From contig NZ_KB890452.1 of the NCBI RefSeq assembly GCF_000373105.1, positions 1 through 46,926 on the forward strand: a stretch of DNA of 46,926 nt, in the 5' to 3' direction. The notes beneath the pieces are model-generated. The model saw only the letters and a program-made list of their open reading frames with translations, was not told where the DNA came from and did not search any database. Below are positions 38,801 to 45,212 of the stretch, piece after piece (position 1 is the first letter of the stretch; every line of letters starts with the position of its first letter). This DNA comes from Neolewinella persica DSM 23188. GTDB taxonomy: Bacteria > Bacteroidota > Bacteroidia > Chitinophagales > Saprospiraceae. A program made the position numbers and the translations under genes.

Positions 38801-39010
38801 GTGGGTGAAGGTGGTAAATGCGTACCCGTCGAAGCGATTCAGACCACTTTTGGTGCCTACCCAAATAAAACCTTGTTGGTCCTGGCAGATAGCGGAAACG
38901 TAATTTTGGGACAGGCCCAATTCGTTGGGGATGCGCTCAAAGTCGTACTGAGCACTTAGTCCACCAGCCAGAAGGTGGGTGAGTAATAAATAGATAATGG
39001 CAGACCTCAT
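35843..39010 (-). CDS. Propeller-type sensor histidine kinase (two-component regulator propeller, Y_Y_Y, HisKA_3)
   Basis: A 1055-residue protein. Signal peptide (MRSAIIYLLLTHLLAGGLSAQ); residues about 22-720 carry Reg_prop propeller repeats (GFIWVGTKSGLNRFDG, GRLWVGTSRGLNRFDP, GNLWVGTQHGLVLR, GRFWVGTRGKGLYTY); about 725-825 is the Y_Y_Y domain; a membrane helix at about 832-854 leads to HisKA_3 with H871 in SSDLHDDVGGMLSGLAMQ. The ATPase part has N-box ICKEAVTNVGKHS and a degenerate G-box GQGNMRMRAAA. Such kinases sense extracytoplasmic ligands, often glycans. It is divergent from a NarL-type regulator, its likely partner. Its transmitter is almost the same as that of the kinase at 40668. 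Confidence 0.94.
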   Translation of the reverse strand: MRSAIIYLLLTHLLAGGLSAQYDFERIPNELGLSQNYVSAICQDQQGFIWVGTKSGLNRFDGYAFTTFTHSPADSLSVSNNEIETLLSDSWGRLWVGTSRGLNRFDPITESFIRYDVPLGPKDGSLGEHPIGTLTEDFDGNLWVGTQHGLVLRITPEEQVTVLPEIPITGLDPAYQNPINQNPRILRLLPHPDGTVWATQVTQVNKITWNEKRGVFEVNKILWGDILDERWHPLPAEHYRSLNNVSDDIHHHVFSIINGQDGRIWLKTLDGFGLWSPAKSRFDFNPLDFDRHSYHNSPLMYTGQLMGESNNGELWLAGFYNFMIFDPIQNQVRFVYDPEKHAAGGNFFYSVTTYLEDKAGRFWVGTRGKGLYTYSPNKHRFKTAAWEGIAERQSIRSVHKTKDGVLWLGCTNMKFYRWDKDRGGKPEIIENKDSWGKKDNASFGYVSSLHEDRAGNLWAGLQYSIKKIIRKDGIVQDIITYPLINDDGTIFDIHEDREGELWMITNKKFGKFDPVSGLIKGGSYYQQEDQAPNLFGTPVIHQAENGVFWLGTPEGLKKFFPGAESMTHYLNRPGDPTSLSNNMVKSICPDPERPEEILWIGTNGGGLNRFEIASGQFKRFTTKDGLPDAVVYGILPDETGDLWLSTNQGLSKFDPQTETFVNFTSADGLQDNEFNSCAYFNSPDGELFFGGIEGFNSFYPNDILSNAFTPPLVITKLKIANEEVKMGTPGSPLSRSISTADKVRLSYSDKLFSFEFASLDYTDTRKNKYAYKLVPFQQEWQYTGTQNNATFTNIDPGEYTFLVKGTNSDGLWNEVGTSLKIIIDPPWWGTWWFYLLALSALSAAIYGLIQYRVAQILRVERLRVKISSDLHDDVGGMLSGLAMQSELLALTAEDDTRFRLNRISDLSRRAMSRMRDTVWVIDARKDKLKDLVDRIREHTEETLTPRNINYEISTSGLDMNANLNSEIRQNLYLICKEAVTNVGKHSNGNLVTIKLHQDAHFFTLSVHDNGHVTPKHHRSAGQGQGNMRMRAAAIDARFSVVTDGGYRVEVIRKRL

Positions 39011-39054
39011 TAAGCGCAGAAAAAGTAAGTATTTAATCTTAGTGTTTCTCCATC

Positions 39055-39083
39055 TAAAGATACAAAAGGATTTTTAACAACAA
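39055..39083 (-). promoter_or_regulatory. Promoter of the first propeller kinase
   Basis: On the minus strand TTG (39083-39081), 18 nt, then TATCTTTA (39062-39055), about 44 nt before the ATG at 39010. It fits the ordinary Bacteroidota pattern and lacks the shared operator, unlike the divergent regulator gene. Confidence 0.6.
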
Positions 39084-39159
39084 TAAGCATTCAAGGACTT
39101 CTACAAGTATGGGGAATGGCAAGGTTTTAGGTTTCGGGTGGGAAAGGGCTGCAGGGGCG

Positions 39160-39256
39160 GGCGGGGCCGCCGGTGCAAGGGTGGGGGCTAAAAAAGCAAT
39201 GTTGGTAAAACCCGGCCTGCTTCCCCCAAAATTCCGCTTGCACCCGCGTCCGCGCC
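39160..39256. repeat. REP-like palindromic pair
   Basis: Left half GGCGGGGCCGCCGGTGCA (39160-39177), right half TTGCACCCGCGTCCGCGCC (39238-39256), 97 bp. The right half ends 14 bp before the operator of the regulator promoter. Confidence 0.85.
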
Positions 39257-39270
39257 GCGCAAAACTTCCT

Positions 39271-39320
39271 CCTCCACATGAAAATGTAGGCCTCACCCCA
39301 AATTCCCGGTCCTTACTTTG
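39271..39320 (+). promoter_or_regulatory. Shared operator-promoter, copy 4 (regulator gene), probably leaderless
   Basis: CCTCCACATGAAAATGTAG (39271-39289), 24 nt, then TACTTTG (39314-39320), five bases before the ATG at 39326. No TTG is found at the -33 distance, so the palindrome probably binds an activator that replaces it. The GGTA-palindrome of the other copies is absent. Confidence 0.78.
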
Positions 39321-39325
39321 CAGGT

Positions 39326-39964
39326 ATGGAAAACATCAACCTCTGCCTCATCGAAGACGAACCCGTCATCCGCGAAAGTCTCCAGGGTTATTTTGGCGCC
39401 AACCCGTCCATTTCTGTCAATCTGGTGGCCAATAGTGTGGAAGACTTCTTAGAGCAGGTCACCAAATCTATCCGCTTAGACATTAATTTGGTACTTTTAG
39501 ACATTGGCCTGCCGGGGATGTCCGGCCTGCAGGGCATCCGCCATATCCGTCAGAAATTCCCCGAGGCAGACATCGTAATGCTTACCACTTTCGAGGAAGA
39601 GGAAAAAATATTTAAGGCGCTGTGCGCCGGTGCCTGCTCCTACATCTCGAAGCGGACTTCGCTGGTAAAAATACAGGAAGCCCTTTTCGTGGTACACCGG
39701 GGCGGCTCCTATATGTCGCCGTCGATTGCTCGCAAAATCGCCGGTCACTTCATGCCGAAGGCCGCCAAAGAGGGGGACACCCTCACCCCCCGCCAGCACC
39801 AGATCGTCGATGCCCTGGTGGACGGCCTGAGCTATAAAATGATTGCCGACAAACTAGACATCTCCATTGACACCGTCCGCGACCACATCAAACGTATTTA
39901 TCGCGCCCTGGAGGTTAACTCTAAGGCGGAGGTGATTCGCAAGTCGTTGTCGGGGGAAATCTAA
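39326..39964 (+). CDS. NarL/LuxR-type response regulator
   Basis: A 212-residue regulator. The receiver domain (1-125) has the acidic residues in LIEDEP, phospho-acceptor D59 in LVLLDIGLPGMSG, threonine in VMLTTFE and lysine K109 in SYISK. The C-terminal LuxR helix-turn-helix (about 150-205) reads LTPRQHQIVDALVDGLSYKMIADKLDISIDTVRDHIKRIYRALEV. It should be phosphorylated by HisKA_3 kinases such as those on either side (39010 and 40668). NarL-family proteins bind paired heptamers, often in a 7-2-7 inverted arrangement, and its own promoter contains such a palindrome; autoregulation is therefore my inference. The ATG lies directly after the -7 box. Confidence 0.95.
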   Translation: MENINLCLIEDEPVIRESLQGYFGANPSISVNLVANSVEDFLEQVTKSIRLDINLVLLDIGLPGMSGLQGIRHIRQKFPEADIVMLTTFEEEEKIFKALCAGACSYISKRTSLVKIQEALFVVHRGGSYMSPSIARKIAGHFMPKAAKEGDTLTPRQHQIVDALVDGLSYKMIADKLDISIDTVRDHIKRIYRALEVNSKAEVIRKSLSGEI

Positions 39965-39997
39965 ATAAAATCACCACCACACCAAAAGAGATAAATT

Positions 39998-40645
39998 ATG
40001 GACGTCTACAATGCAAATGACCAAGGCATTCCCCTGAGTGCTAAGGAAGTAGCGGGGCTCAACCTGAGTGCAGGTACCCTTGAAGGTTTTTTTCACCGTG
40101 GAAAAATCGAGGAAATGCTGAGTCAACCGGACATTGTGGGTATCCGGGTCTATACATCCGATGCTAGCGGCCATCTGGCCCTTGGCGTGAAGGCAGACGG
40201 ATTTGAAACCGAAGTTGTGTGGCAAAGCCGAAGCCCCAACAGGGACAACAAAATCATTCCATTGGGCATTGACAAGTTAGAAGCCCGACTTAATGTGTCC
40301 CGCGGGCCAAAACTGGTGACGGCCTTTTTTAGCGCAGATATGCTAAGGGCCTGCCTCAATGTTCCCGATACGCTGGGCATCAGCTTTCACGTAGTTCCCA
40401 TTTCCTCCATCGATGATGCCCGGTTTTCAGCACCGGAGCTGGTGAACGTAAAAAATGGGAGGAGCACACTATCCACTTTTTTAGCCATACCAACGGCACT
40501 GGAGGCAGATGGAACAGTACCAGTAAATGGCATTAATACTGGAGGGGTGGTCCTGTTGAGTGATAAGCCCTGCCCAGGTTATTGTGGAGATAATGGCTCC
40601 GCTGAGGCAACCGATGACGGTCGGTACCTCAGGCCCTGGAACTAA
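39998..40645 (+). CDS. Unknown cytoplasmic protein within the two-component operon
   Basis: A 215-residue protein with no signal peptide, membrane helix or family I recognise. It starts MDVYNANDQGIPLSAKEVAGLNLSAG and includes GIRVYTSDASGHLALGVKADGFE, GIDKLEARLNVSRGP and GISFHVVPISSIDDARF, suggesting an alpha/beta fold. The tail has KPCPGYCGDNGS with two cysteines spaced by three residues. It lies 33 bp after the regulator and 22 bp before the second kinase on the same strand, so it is almost certainly co-transcribed with both. A role as an accessory or output of this signalling system is inferred only from position. Confidence 0.75.
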   Translation: MDVYNANDQGIPLSAKEVAGLNLSAGTLEGFFHRGKIEEMLSQPDIVGIRVYTSDASGHLALGVKADGFETEVVWQSRSPNRDNKIIPLGIDKLEARLNVSRGPKLVTAFFSADMLRACLNVPDTLGISFHVVPISSIDDARFSAPELVNVKNGRSTLSTFLAIPTALEADGTVPVNGINTGGVVLLSDKPCPGYCGDNGSAEATDDGRYLRPWN

Positions 40646-40667
40646 CCCCGACAAGCCCGCAACAAGT

Positions 40668-43600
40668 ATGTCTAAATGTATAAAAAAACCTATCGTTAGC
40701 GCTCTGTTAACAGGTGCCACTCTTTTATATCTTAGTATCGGATTGCTTGGCCAACCGCTTGACTTCACCTTTAATGTCCTTTCGGAAGCCGACAACCTTC
40801 CTCCTTCGCAGGAATACTTCTTTTACCGCGATTCGAAGGATTACCTATGGATTGGTACAGATGTTGGCTTACTCCGATATGATGGAAACCGCCTGTTCCG
40901 GTATGAAAATGATTCGGCAGTGCAGCGTTCCCTGGCGGAGAACCGGGTCACCAGTTCCTGCCTGGAAGACAAAGAAGGAAATTTGTGGTTTTCCAGCTAC
41001 AGCTTTTTACAGTGTTACCGCAGGTCGACGGATGATTTCGTCAGTTATAATTACCCCGGAGACTTAAAGGATTACCACGCTTTTTATTTAGATGATCATC
41101 AGGACATCTGGTTACGGATCGGCCTGGGAGAAACTGGTTCCCTTTGGTTGTTTAACCTGGAAGAAGAAACCTTCAGACAGTCGGTACCGCTCGCCGGCAA
41201 GTCTTGCCACCTTATTCAAGATCGTATCGGCCAAGCCGCCTACATCGCCCAAACAGAATTACCCAACCAGCCCGGAATGGCCGTGGTGGATTTAGCTACG
41301 GGTAAAACGATGTTCACCGAATACCTGCAAACAAACGAAGGAACTCCAAATAGAGAATCGAGTAGGACGAAAGGGTTTTTAATTGACGAGGAAGGAGTGC
41401 TTTGGACCGGTCTTTACAACGGGCTGGGGCGCTGCCTGTTGAAGGACACATTATCGGAGGGAGAACACTTCCTCGCCAGATCTGCCGAAGTACCCCCACA
41501 AATAGATTTTGTTAACGGCCTGGCTTCATTCGATAATGGCCACTACCTGGTTGCTTCTGAGAATGGCCTCCTGGTCTTTGACCATTTGACGGAGGTCTTT
41601 ACCCAACAGTTTTCGCCTCAGTCTAAACAAGCAGGAAGCCTCCCGTTTAAGGACTGTAACGGGCTGCTGTTTGATAAAAAGGGCATGCTTTGGGTGGCCG
41701 GAAAAAACGGTGCCATCGCCTTTGCCAAGGCAGGGAAGAAAAAATTTGGTGTTGTAGACGATTCTCAGGGCAAGGCAATTTCCAGTCTTCGGCGCCAACC
41801 GGGCAAAGGCATCTGGTTTGGCACCGTTGATCATGGCACCTTTTTCACCGAAAAAAATTCCGAAGCTGCCCAACCAGCCCTTCACTTCATCCTCGCAGAA
41901 GATCCCCTAAATGATTACCCCCTCCCCGGAATTGAAACTTTTCTTTTAGACCAGGATCGCACCTGGTGGGGAACAATTGAAAATCAATTTGTCTTTTGGG
42001 ACGAAGAAATACAACGCTTTATTTATCAGGGGGACAATAAATTGGGCATTCCAAATTCGAGTGAGGATGCGATCAACTACGTTTTGACCCGGAAAGATGA
42101 GCGTCCGTTAATCGCTCTGGGAAAGCGTATTGTCAAGCTGGAGGTAGAAAAAGGAGTAATAAGTACGGCTCCTTTTTTGCCGCTCTCACATCTTGGGTTG
42201 GGGCCGATCATTTTCCTTGCTGAGGATGCTTCGCAAAACGTTTTCATCGGCGATCAAGCCGGCCGGCTCGTCATCGTCTCCACGCAAGGGGATGGGGTTG
42301 CCGTGCTCGCCGACCTCCCCAACCTGGGCGCCGTCCACGCCCTCCAACAAGATACCACCCGCAACACCCTCTACTTGGCCACCGCCAAGGGCCTGGCCCA
42401 ACTAGCCCCCCAAACCTTCGAAGTGACCTGGCTCAGTCAGGAAACGGCCAACCTCCCCCAGGAAACCTACTACGACGCCATCCCCGATGAATTCGGTCAG
42501 CTTTGGCTTCCGGGCAACAACGGCCTGGTCCGCTATCACCCCGATACCAAGACTTTCCATCGCTTTACGACCTCCGACGGACTCCTGTCCAACGTCTTCA
42601 CCCGCAACGCCAGCCTGCGCGTACCCGAAACCGGCGAAATCTGGCTGGGCGGCAAAAACGGCGTCAACGTCTTCCATCCCAAAGACATCACCCTCTCTGA
42701 CTTTAAACCAAACATCTCCATCGCTGAGCTCCTCGTCAATGACAACCCCTTTACACCAGCCCGGGAAGAGAACAAAGGCAACCTCAATGAAAAGGAAAGC
42801 CTGACTTTCAACTACCAGGACAACACCCTTTCCTTTCGCTTCGTCGCCCTCGATTATAGTGACCCTAAAGCCAACGATTACTATTACCAAATGGAGGGCT
42901 ATGACAAAGAGCGGGTGAACGCCGGCACCAACAACTTCGTCCGCTACCCCAACCTCCCCGCCGGAGATTATGCCTTCAAAATCTGGGCGACAAATTCCGA
43001 TAAAGTGCTCAACGAAATACCGAAACTCCTCGCCATCACCATCATCCCGCCGATCTACCAGCGGTGGTGGTTTTACCTGCTTTGCCTCATCGCCGTCAGT
43101 GCCATTATGTACGCCATCTTCCAGTACCGCCTCGAACAGGCGCTGAAGGTCGAACGCCTGCGCGTCAAGATCTCCAGTGATTTGCACGACGACGTCGGCG
43201 GCATGCTCTCCGGCCTGGCCATGCAGACGGAACTACTGGAACTGACGGCCAGTGAGGATACCAAGCCCAAACTCGCCCGCGTCGCCGAAATGAGCCGCAG
43301 CGCCATGTCCAGGATGCGGGACACCGTTTGGGCGATCGACGCGCGCAAGGATACCCTGGCCGATCTCGTCGACCGGATGCGCGAACATGCAGAGGAAACT
43401 TTACCTCCCCGCAACATCCAGTACAGCATCAGCACCGGCTCACTGGAGCTAAAGCGTAGTCTCACCACCGACGTTCGCCAAAGCCTTTACCTCATCTATA
43501 AAGAAGCGATTACTAACGTAGCCAAGCACAGTAGTGGCGACACTGTCAACATTGACCTTAGTGAGCGGCAAGGTAAGTTGGAGCTGTCCATCCATGACAA

Positions 43601-43739
43601 CGGGGATGTTCAGCAGAAAGCCTACAAAACCACCGGAGCCGGGCAAAGTAACATGCGGATGCGGGCAGCATCCATTGGTGCCGAGCTTCTTGTAGACACT
43701 GAGCAGGGGTTCCTGATACAGCTCCGGCATAAATTTTAA
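40668..43739 (+). CDS. Propeller-type sensor histidine kinase, second copy with divergent sensor
   Basis: A 1023-residue protein. The N-terminal signal/anchor (MSKCIKKPIVSALLTGATLLYLSIGLLGQ) is followed by a propeller region (about 30-690) whose blades are less regular than in the kinase at 35843 (SKDYLWIGTDVGLLRYDG, GNLWFSSYSFLQCY, GMLWVAGKNGAIAF), then Y_Y_Y (about 695-795), a membrane helix about 801-823 and HisKA_3 with H840 in SSDLHDDVGGMLSGLAMQ. The ATPase part has IYKEAITNVAKHS and GQSNMRMRAAS. The start at 40668 gives the signal; an in-frame ATG at 40560 overlaps the preceding gene. Third-position C content rises sharply at about 42240 and falls again near 43490. Confidence 0.93.
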   Translation: MSKCIKKPIVSALLTGATLLYLSIGLLGQPLDFTFNVLSEADNLPPSQEYFFYRDSKDYLWIGTDVGLLRYDGNRLFRYENDSAVQRSLAENRVTSSCLEDKEGNLWFSSYSFLQCYRRSTDDFVSYNYPGDLKDYHAFYLDDHQDIWLRIGLGETGSLWLFNLEEETFRQSVPLAGKSCHLIQDRIGQAAYIAQTELPNQPGMAVVDLATGKTMFTEYLQTNEGTPNRESSRTKGFLIDEEGVLWTGLYNGLGRCLLKDTLSEGEHFLARSAEVPPQIDFVNGLASFDNGHYLVASENGLLVFDHLTEVFTQQFSPQSKQAGSLPFKDCNGLLFDKKGMLWVAGKNGAIAFAKAGKKKFGVVDDSQGKAISSLRRQPGKGIWFGTVDHGTFFTEKNSEAAQPALHFILAEDPLNDYPLPGIETFLLDQDRTWWGTIENQFVFWDEEIQRFIYQGDNKLGIPNSSEDAINYVLTRKDERPLIALGKRIVKLEVEKGVISTAPFLPLSHLGLGPIIFLAEDASQNVFIGDQAGRLVIVSTQGDGVAVLADLPNLGAVHALQQDTTRNTLYLATAKGLAQLAPQTFEVTWLSQETANLPQETYYDAIPDEFGQLWLPGNNGLVRYHPDTKTFHRFTTSDGLLSNVFTRNASLRVPETGEIWLGGKNGVNVFHPKDITLSDFKPNISIAELLVNDNPFTPAREENKGNLNEKESLTFNYQDNTLSFRFVALDYSDPKANDYYYQMEGYDKERVNAGTNNFVRYPNLPAGDYAFKIWATNSDKVLNEIPKLLAITIIPPIYQRWWFYLLCLIAVSAIMYAIFQYRLEQALKVERLRVKISSDLHDDVGGMLSGLAMQTELLELTASEDTKPKLARVAEMSRSAMSRMRDTVWAIDARKDTLADLVDRMREHAEETLPPRNIQYSISTGSLELKRSLTTDVRQSLYLIYKEAITNVAKHSSGDTVNIDLSERQGKLELSIHDNGDVQQKAYKTTGAGQSNMRMRAASIGAELLVDTEQGFLIQLRHKF

Positions 43740-43753
43740 GGGCAACTTTCTTT

Positions 43754-44182
43754 TCAGACCGCCATTTGGTCCCTGCCCAGCATCCAGCCAATGACACCAC
43801 CAGCCATGGCACCGCGGATACACGTGCTAACGGTGTACAGCAATATGGCTGAGGCAGCGGTGATACCGGTCATTGCCGTAAAGTCCAGTTGCGTATTCAG
43901 AAATATGAACCCACAAATAAATACGCCATTGAAGGCGATCAGGGAGCACAGCCAGGCTCCGTTAAGCGCTCCCCTGGCAAAAGTTCGTACCGTAATTAAA
44001 CGGTCGTACAAAAGGGTGATCGTGAAGATGTAGAACAGCTCCATGCCAAAAATAACGCCCAGGAGTATGGCTGCCTTTTGGGAGGAAAATCCATCGGTGA
44101 GTAAGTAGAAAGTTGGCGTACCGAGGCCAAATAGCGTGAGGCTACCGGCAAGTGCCGCCAGAGGAGTGTGAACGTTTTTCAT
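43754..44182 (-). CDS. Four-helix integral membrane protein, unknown function
   Basis: A 142-residue protein with four hydrophobic segments (about 7-27, 38-60, 70-97 and 105-135), a Gly-rich last helix (CIRGAMAGGVIGWMLG) and little soluble sequence. No family recognised. The start at 44182 (MKNVHTPLAAL) was chosen because upstream in-frame codons extend into the AT-rich leader with an atypical start region. It ends 14 bp from the convergent second propeller kinase, so no separate terminator fits between them. Confidence 0.7.
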   Translation of the reverse strand: MKNVHTPLAALAGSLTLFGLGTPTFYLLTDGFSSQKAAILLGVIFGMELFYIFTITLLYDRLITVRTFARGALNGAWLCSLIAFNGVFICGFIFLNTQLDFTAMTGITAASAILLYTVSTCIRGAMAGGVIGWMLGRDQMAV

Positions 44183-44569
44183 TGTATGGGTGGTGAACAG
44201 GTATAACAAAAAGGCGGGCAGCAAGTGTGTAAATCCGGACCGAAGAATGCTATAATAAAGACTTGCCAAACGGTATCACTTCGAACATCTAGTCGCCAAG
44301 TGGGCTAAGGTTATTCGCCAGGTCAGGGCTTTTATGAGAAAAATCAGGCTAAAGCAAGACGACTCCCTAATCAGCGAATTTTCGCCAATTTAGGCATTGT
44401 AAAACTATATATCTACGGTTAGCCTACTCAAATTGACCGAATTCAAGCACATACTCTTTATTTGTCGGGACCGCAGGTGCAATAGACGTGGAAGAAGCAG
44501 AGAAAAAGAAGTGCTTTGTACCTAACAAAAACAATATTTATCCCGTTAGCCATCGTAAATTCGCGTCCT
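44183..44569. other. Divergent non-coding gap of 387 bp
   Basis: Contains the REP-like left half at 44466. The stretch 44280-44460 is A/T-rich with no gene or repeat I can identify. A TAAATTCG box near 44552, six bases before the rfaE2 ATG, is a possible -7 element without a clear -33 partner. Confidence 0.6.
44466..44482 (-). repeat. REP-like element, left half (diverged)
   Basis: CGGGACCGCAGGTGCAA, matching the inner part of the left-half consensus. It lies 88 bp before rfaE2; a right half lies on the other side of that gene at 45129. Confidence 0.65.
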
Positions 44570-45055
44570 ATGACTGAAACCGAACTGGTTGCTGACAAGC
44601 AACTCCCGCTCGCTGAGCTCAGCCGTCGTCGTTGCGGATGGCGCAACTACAGCCACAAGACCGTCTTTACTAATGGCGTTTTTGATCTTATTCACCCGGG
44701 GCACCTGACCTACCTGGCCGAAGCTGCGGCTTTAGGCGAACGCCTCATTGTTGGTGTCAATTCTGACGAAAGCGTAAAACGCCTCAAGGGAGACAGTCGG
44801 CCGATCATGCCCCTGGCGGCCAGGATGCAGTTACTCGCCGGCCTCTTTTATGTTGATGGCGTCATTGCCTTCGATGAAGACACCCCCATAGAGCTGATCA
44901 AAGCCCTGAAGCCTGACGTACTGGTAAAGGGTGGCGACTATAACGTTGACGACATCGTCGGCGCAGCTGAAGTTCGCAGTTGGGGCGGTGAGGTGACTAC
45001 CCTGCCGTTTGTTGAGGGGCAGAGTTCTACCAAGATTATCGATATGATCGGATAG
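44570..45055 (+). CDS. rfaE2: D-glycero-beta-D-manno-heptose 1-phosphate adenylyltransferase
   Basis: A 161-residue nucleotidyltransferase of the cytidylyltransferase-like fold. FTNGVFDLIHPGHLTYL carries the HxGH motif (H42, H45), GVNSDESVKRLKGDSRPI follows, and GQSSTKIID is the C-terminal nucleotide-binding element. It transfers AMP to heptose 1-phosphate to make ADP-heptose for lipopolysaccharide core, in the cytoplasm. Here it is the separate RfaE2 form, without the kinase half of the E. coli HldE fusion; no kinase gene is nearby. Cytidylyltransferases for glycerol phosphate are related, but the length and GDSRPI/GQSSTKI context favour RfaE2. REP-like halves flank the gene. Confidence 0.88.
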   Translation: MTETELVADKQLPLAELSRRRCGWRNYSHKTVFTNGVFDLIHPGHLTYLAEAAALGERLIVGVNSDESVKRLKGDSRPIMPLAARMQLLAGLFYVDGVIAFDEDTPIELIKALKPDVLVKGGDYNVDDIVGAAEVRSWGGEVTTLPFVEGQSSTKIIDMIG

Positions 45056-45128
45056 ACTGGTTACCATTTCTTTAGGCCTTCATCAGCCTCAAGGCCGGGC
45101 AATCAGCCATTGCTCCTTTAGCCTTTTC

Positions 45129-45148
45129 TTTGCACCTGCGTCCCCGCC
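45129..45148 (+). repeat. REP-like element, right half
   Basis: TTTGCACCTGCGTCCCCGCC, preceded by ATTGCTCCTTTAGCCTTTTC. It lies 64 bp upstream of the Nif3-like gene. Immediately after it (45159-45187) the word TATTGGTC is repeated (TTGGTACTATTGGTCTATTG), another short-word array. Confidence 0.75.
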
Positions 45149-45212
45149 TCATTAGTCTGTTGGTACTATTGGTCTATTGGTCCTTTAGCCCCACCAGAAC
45201 AACAGTACCAAT

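Larger units (their letters stand above)
39011..39325. other. Divergent non-coding gap of 315 bp between kinase and regulator
   Basis: Contains the kinase promoter (39055-39083), about 70 bp without features, the REP-like pair 39160-39256 and the operator-promoter 39271-39320 of the regulator. Nothing else is recognised. Confidence 0.65.

Noticed and set aside
42402..43187. 261-codon open frame on the minus strand
   Set aside because: It mirrors the C-rich block of the second propeller kinase; Val/Gly/Asp-rich translation without motifs is typical of an antisense shadow.
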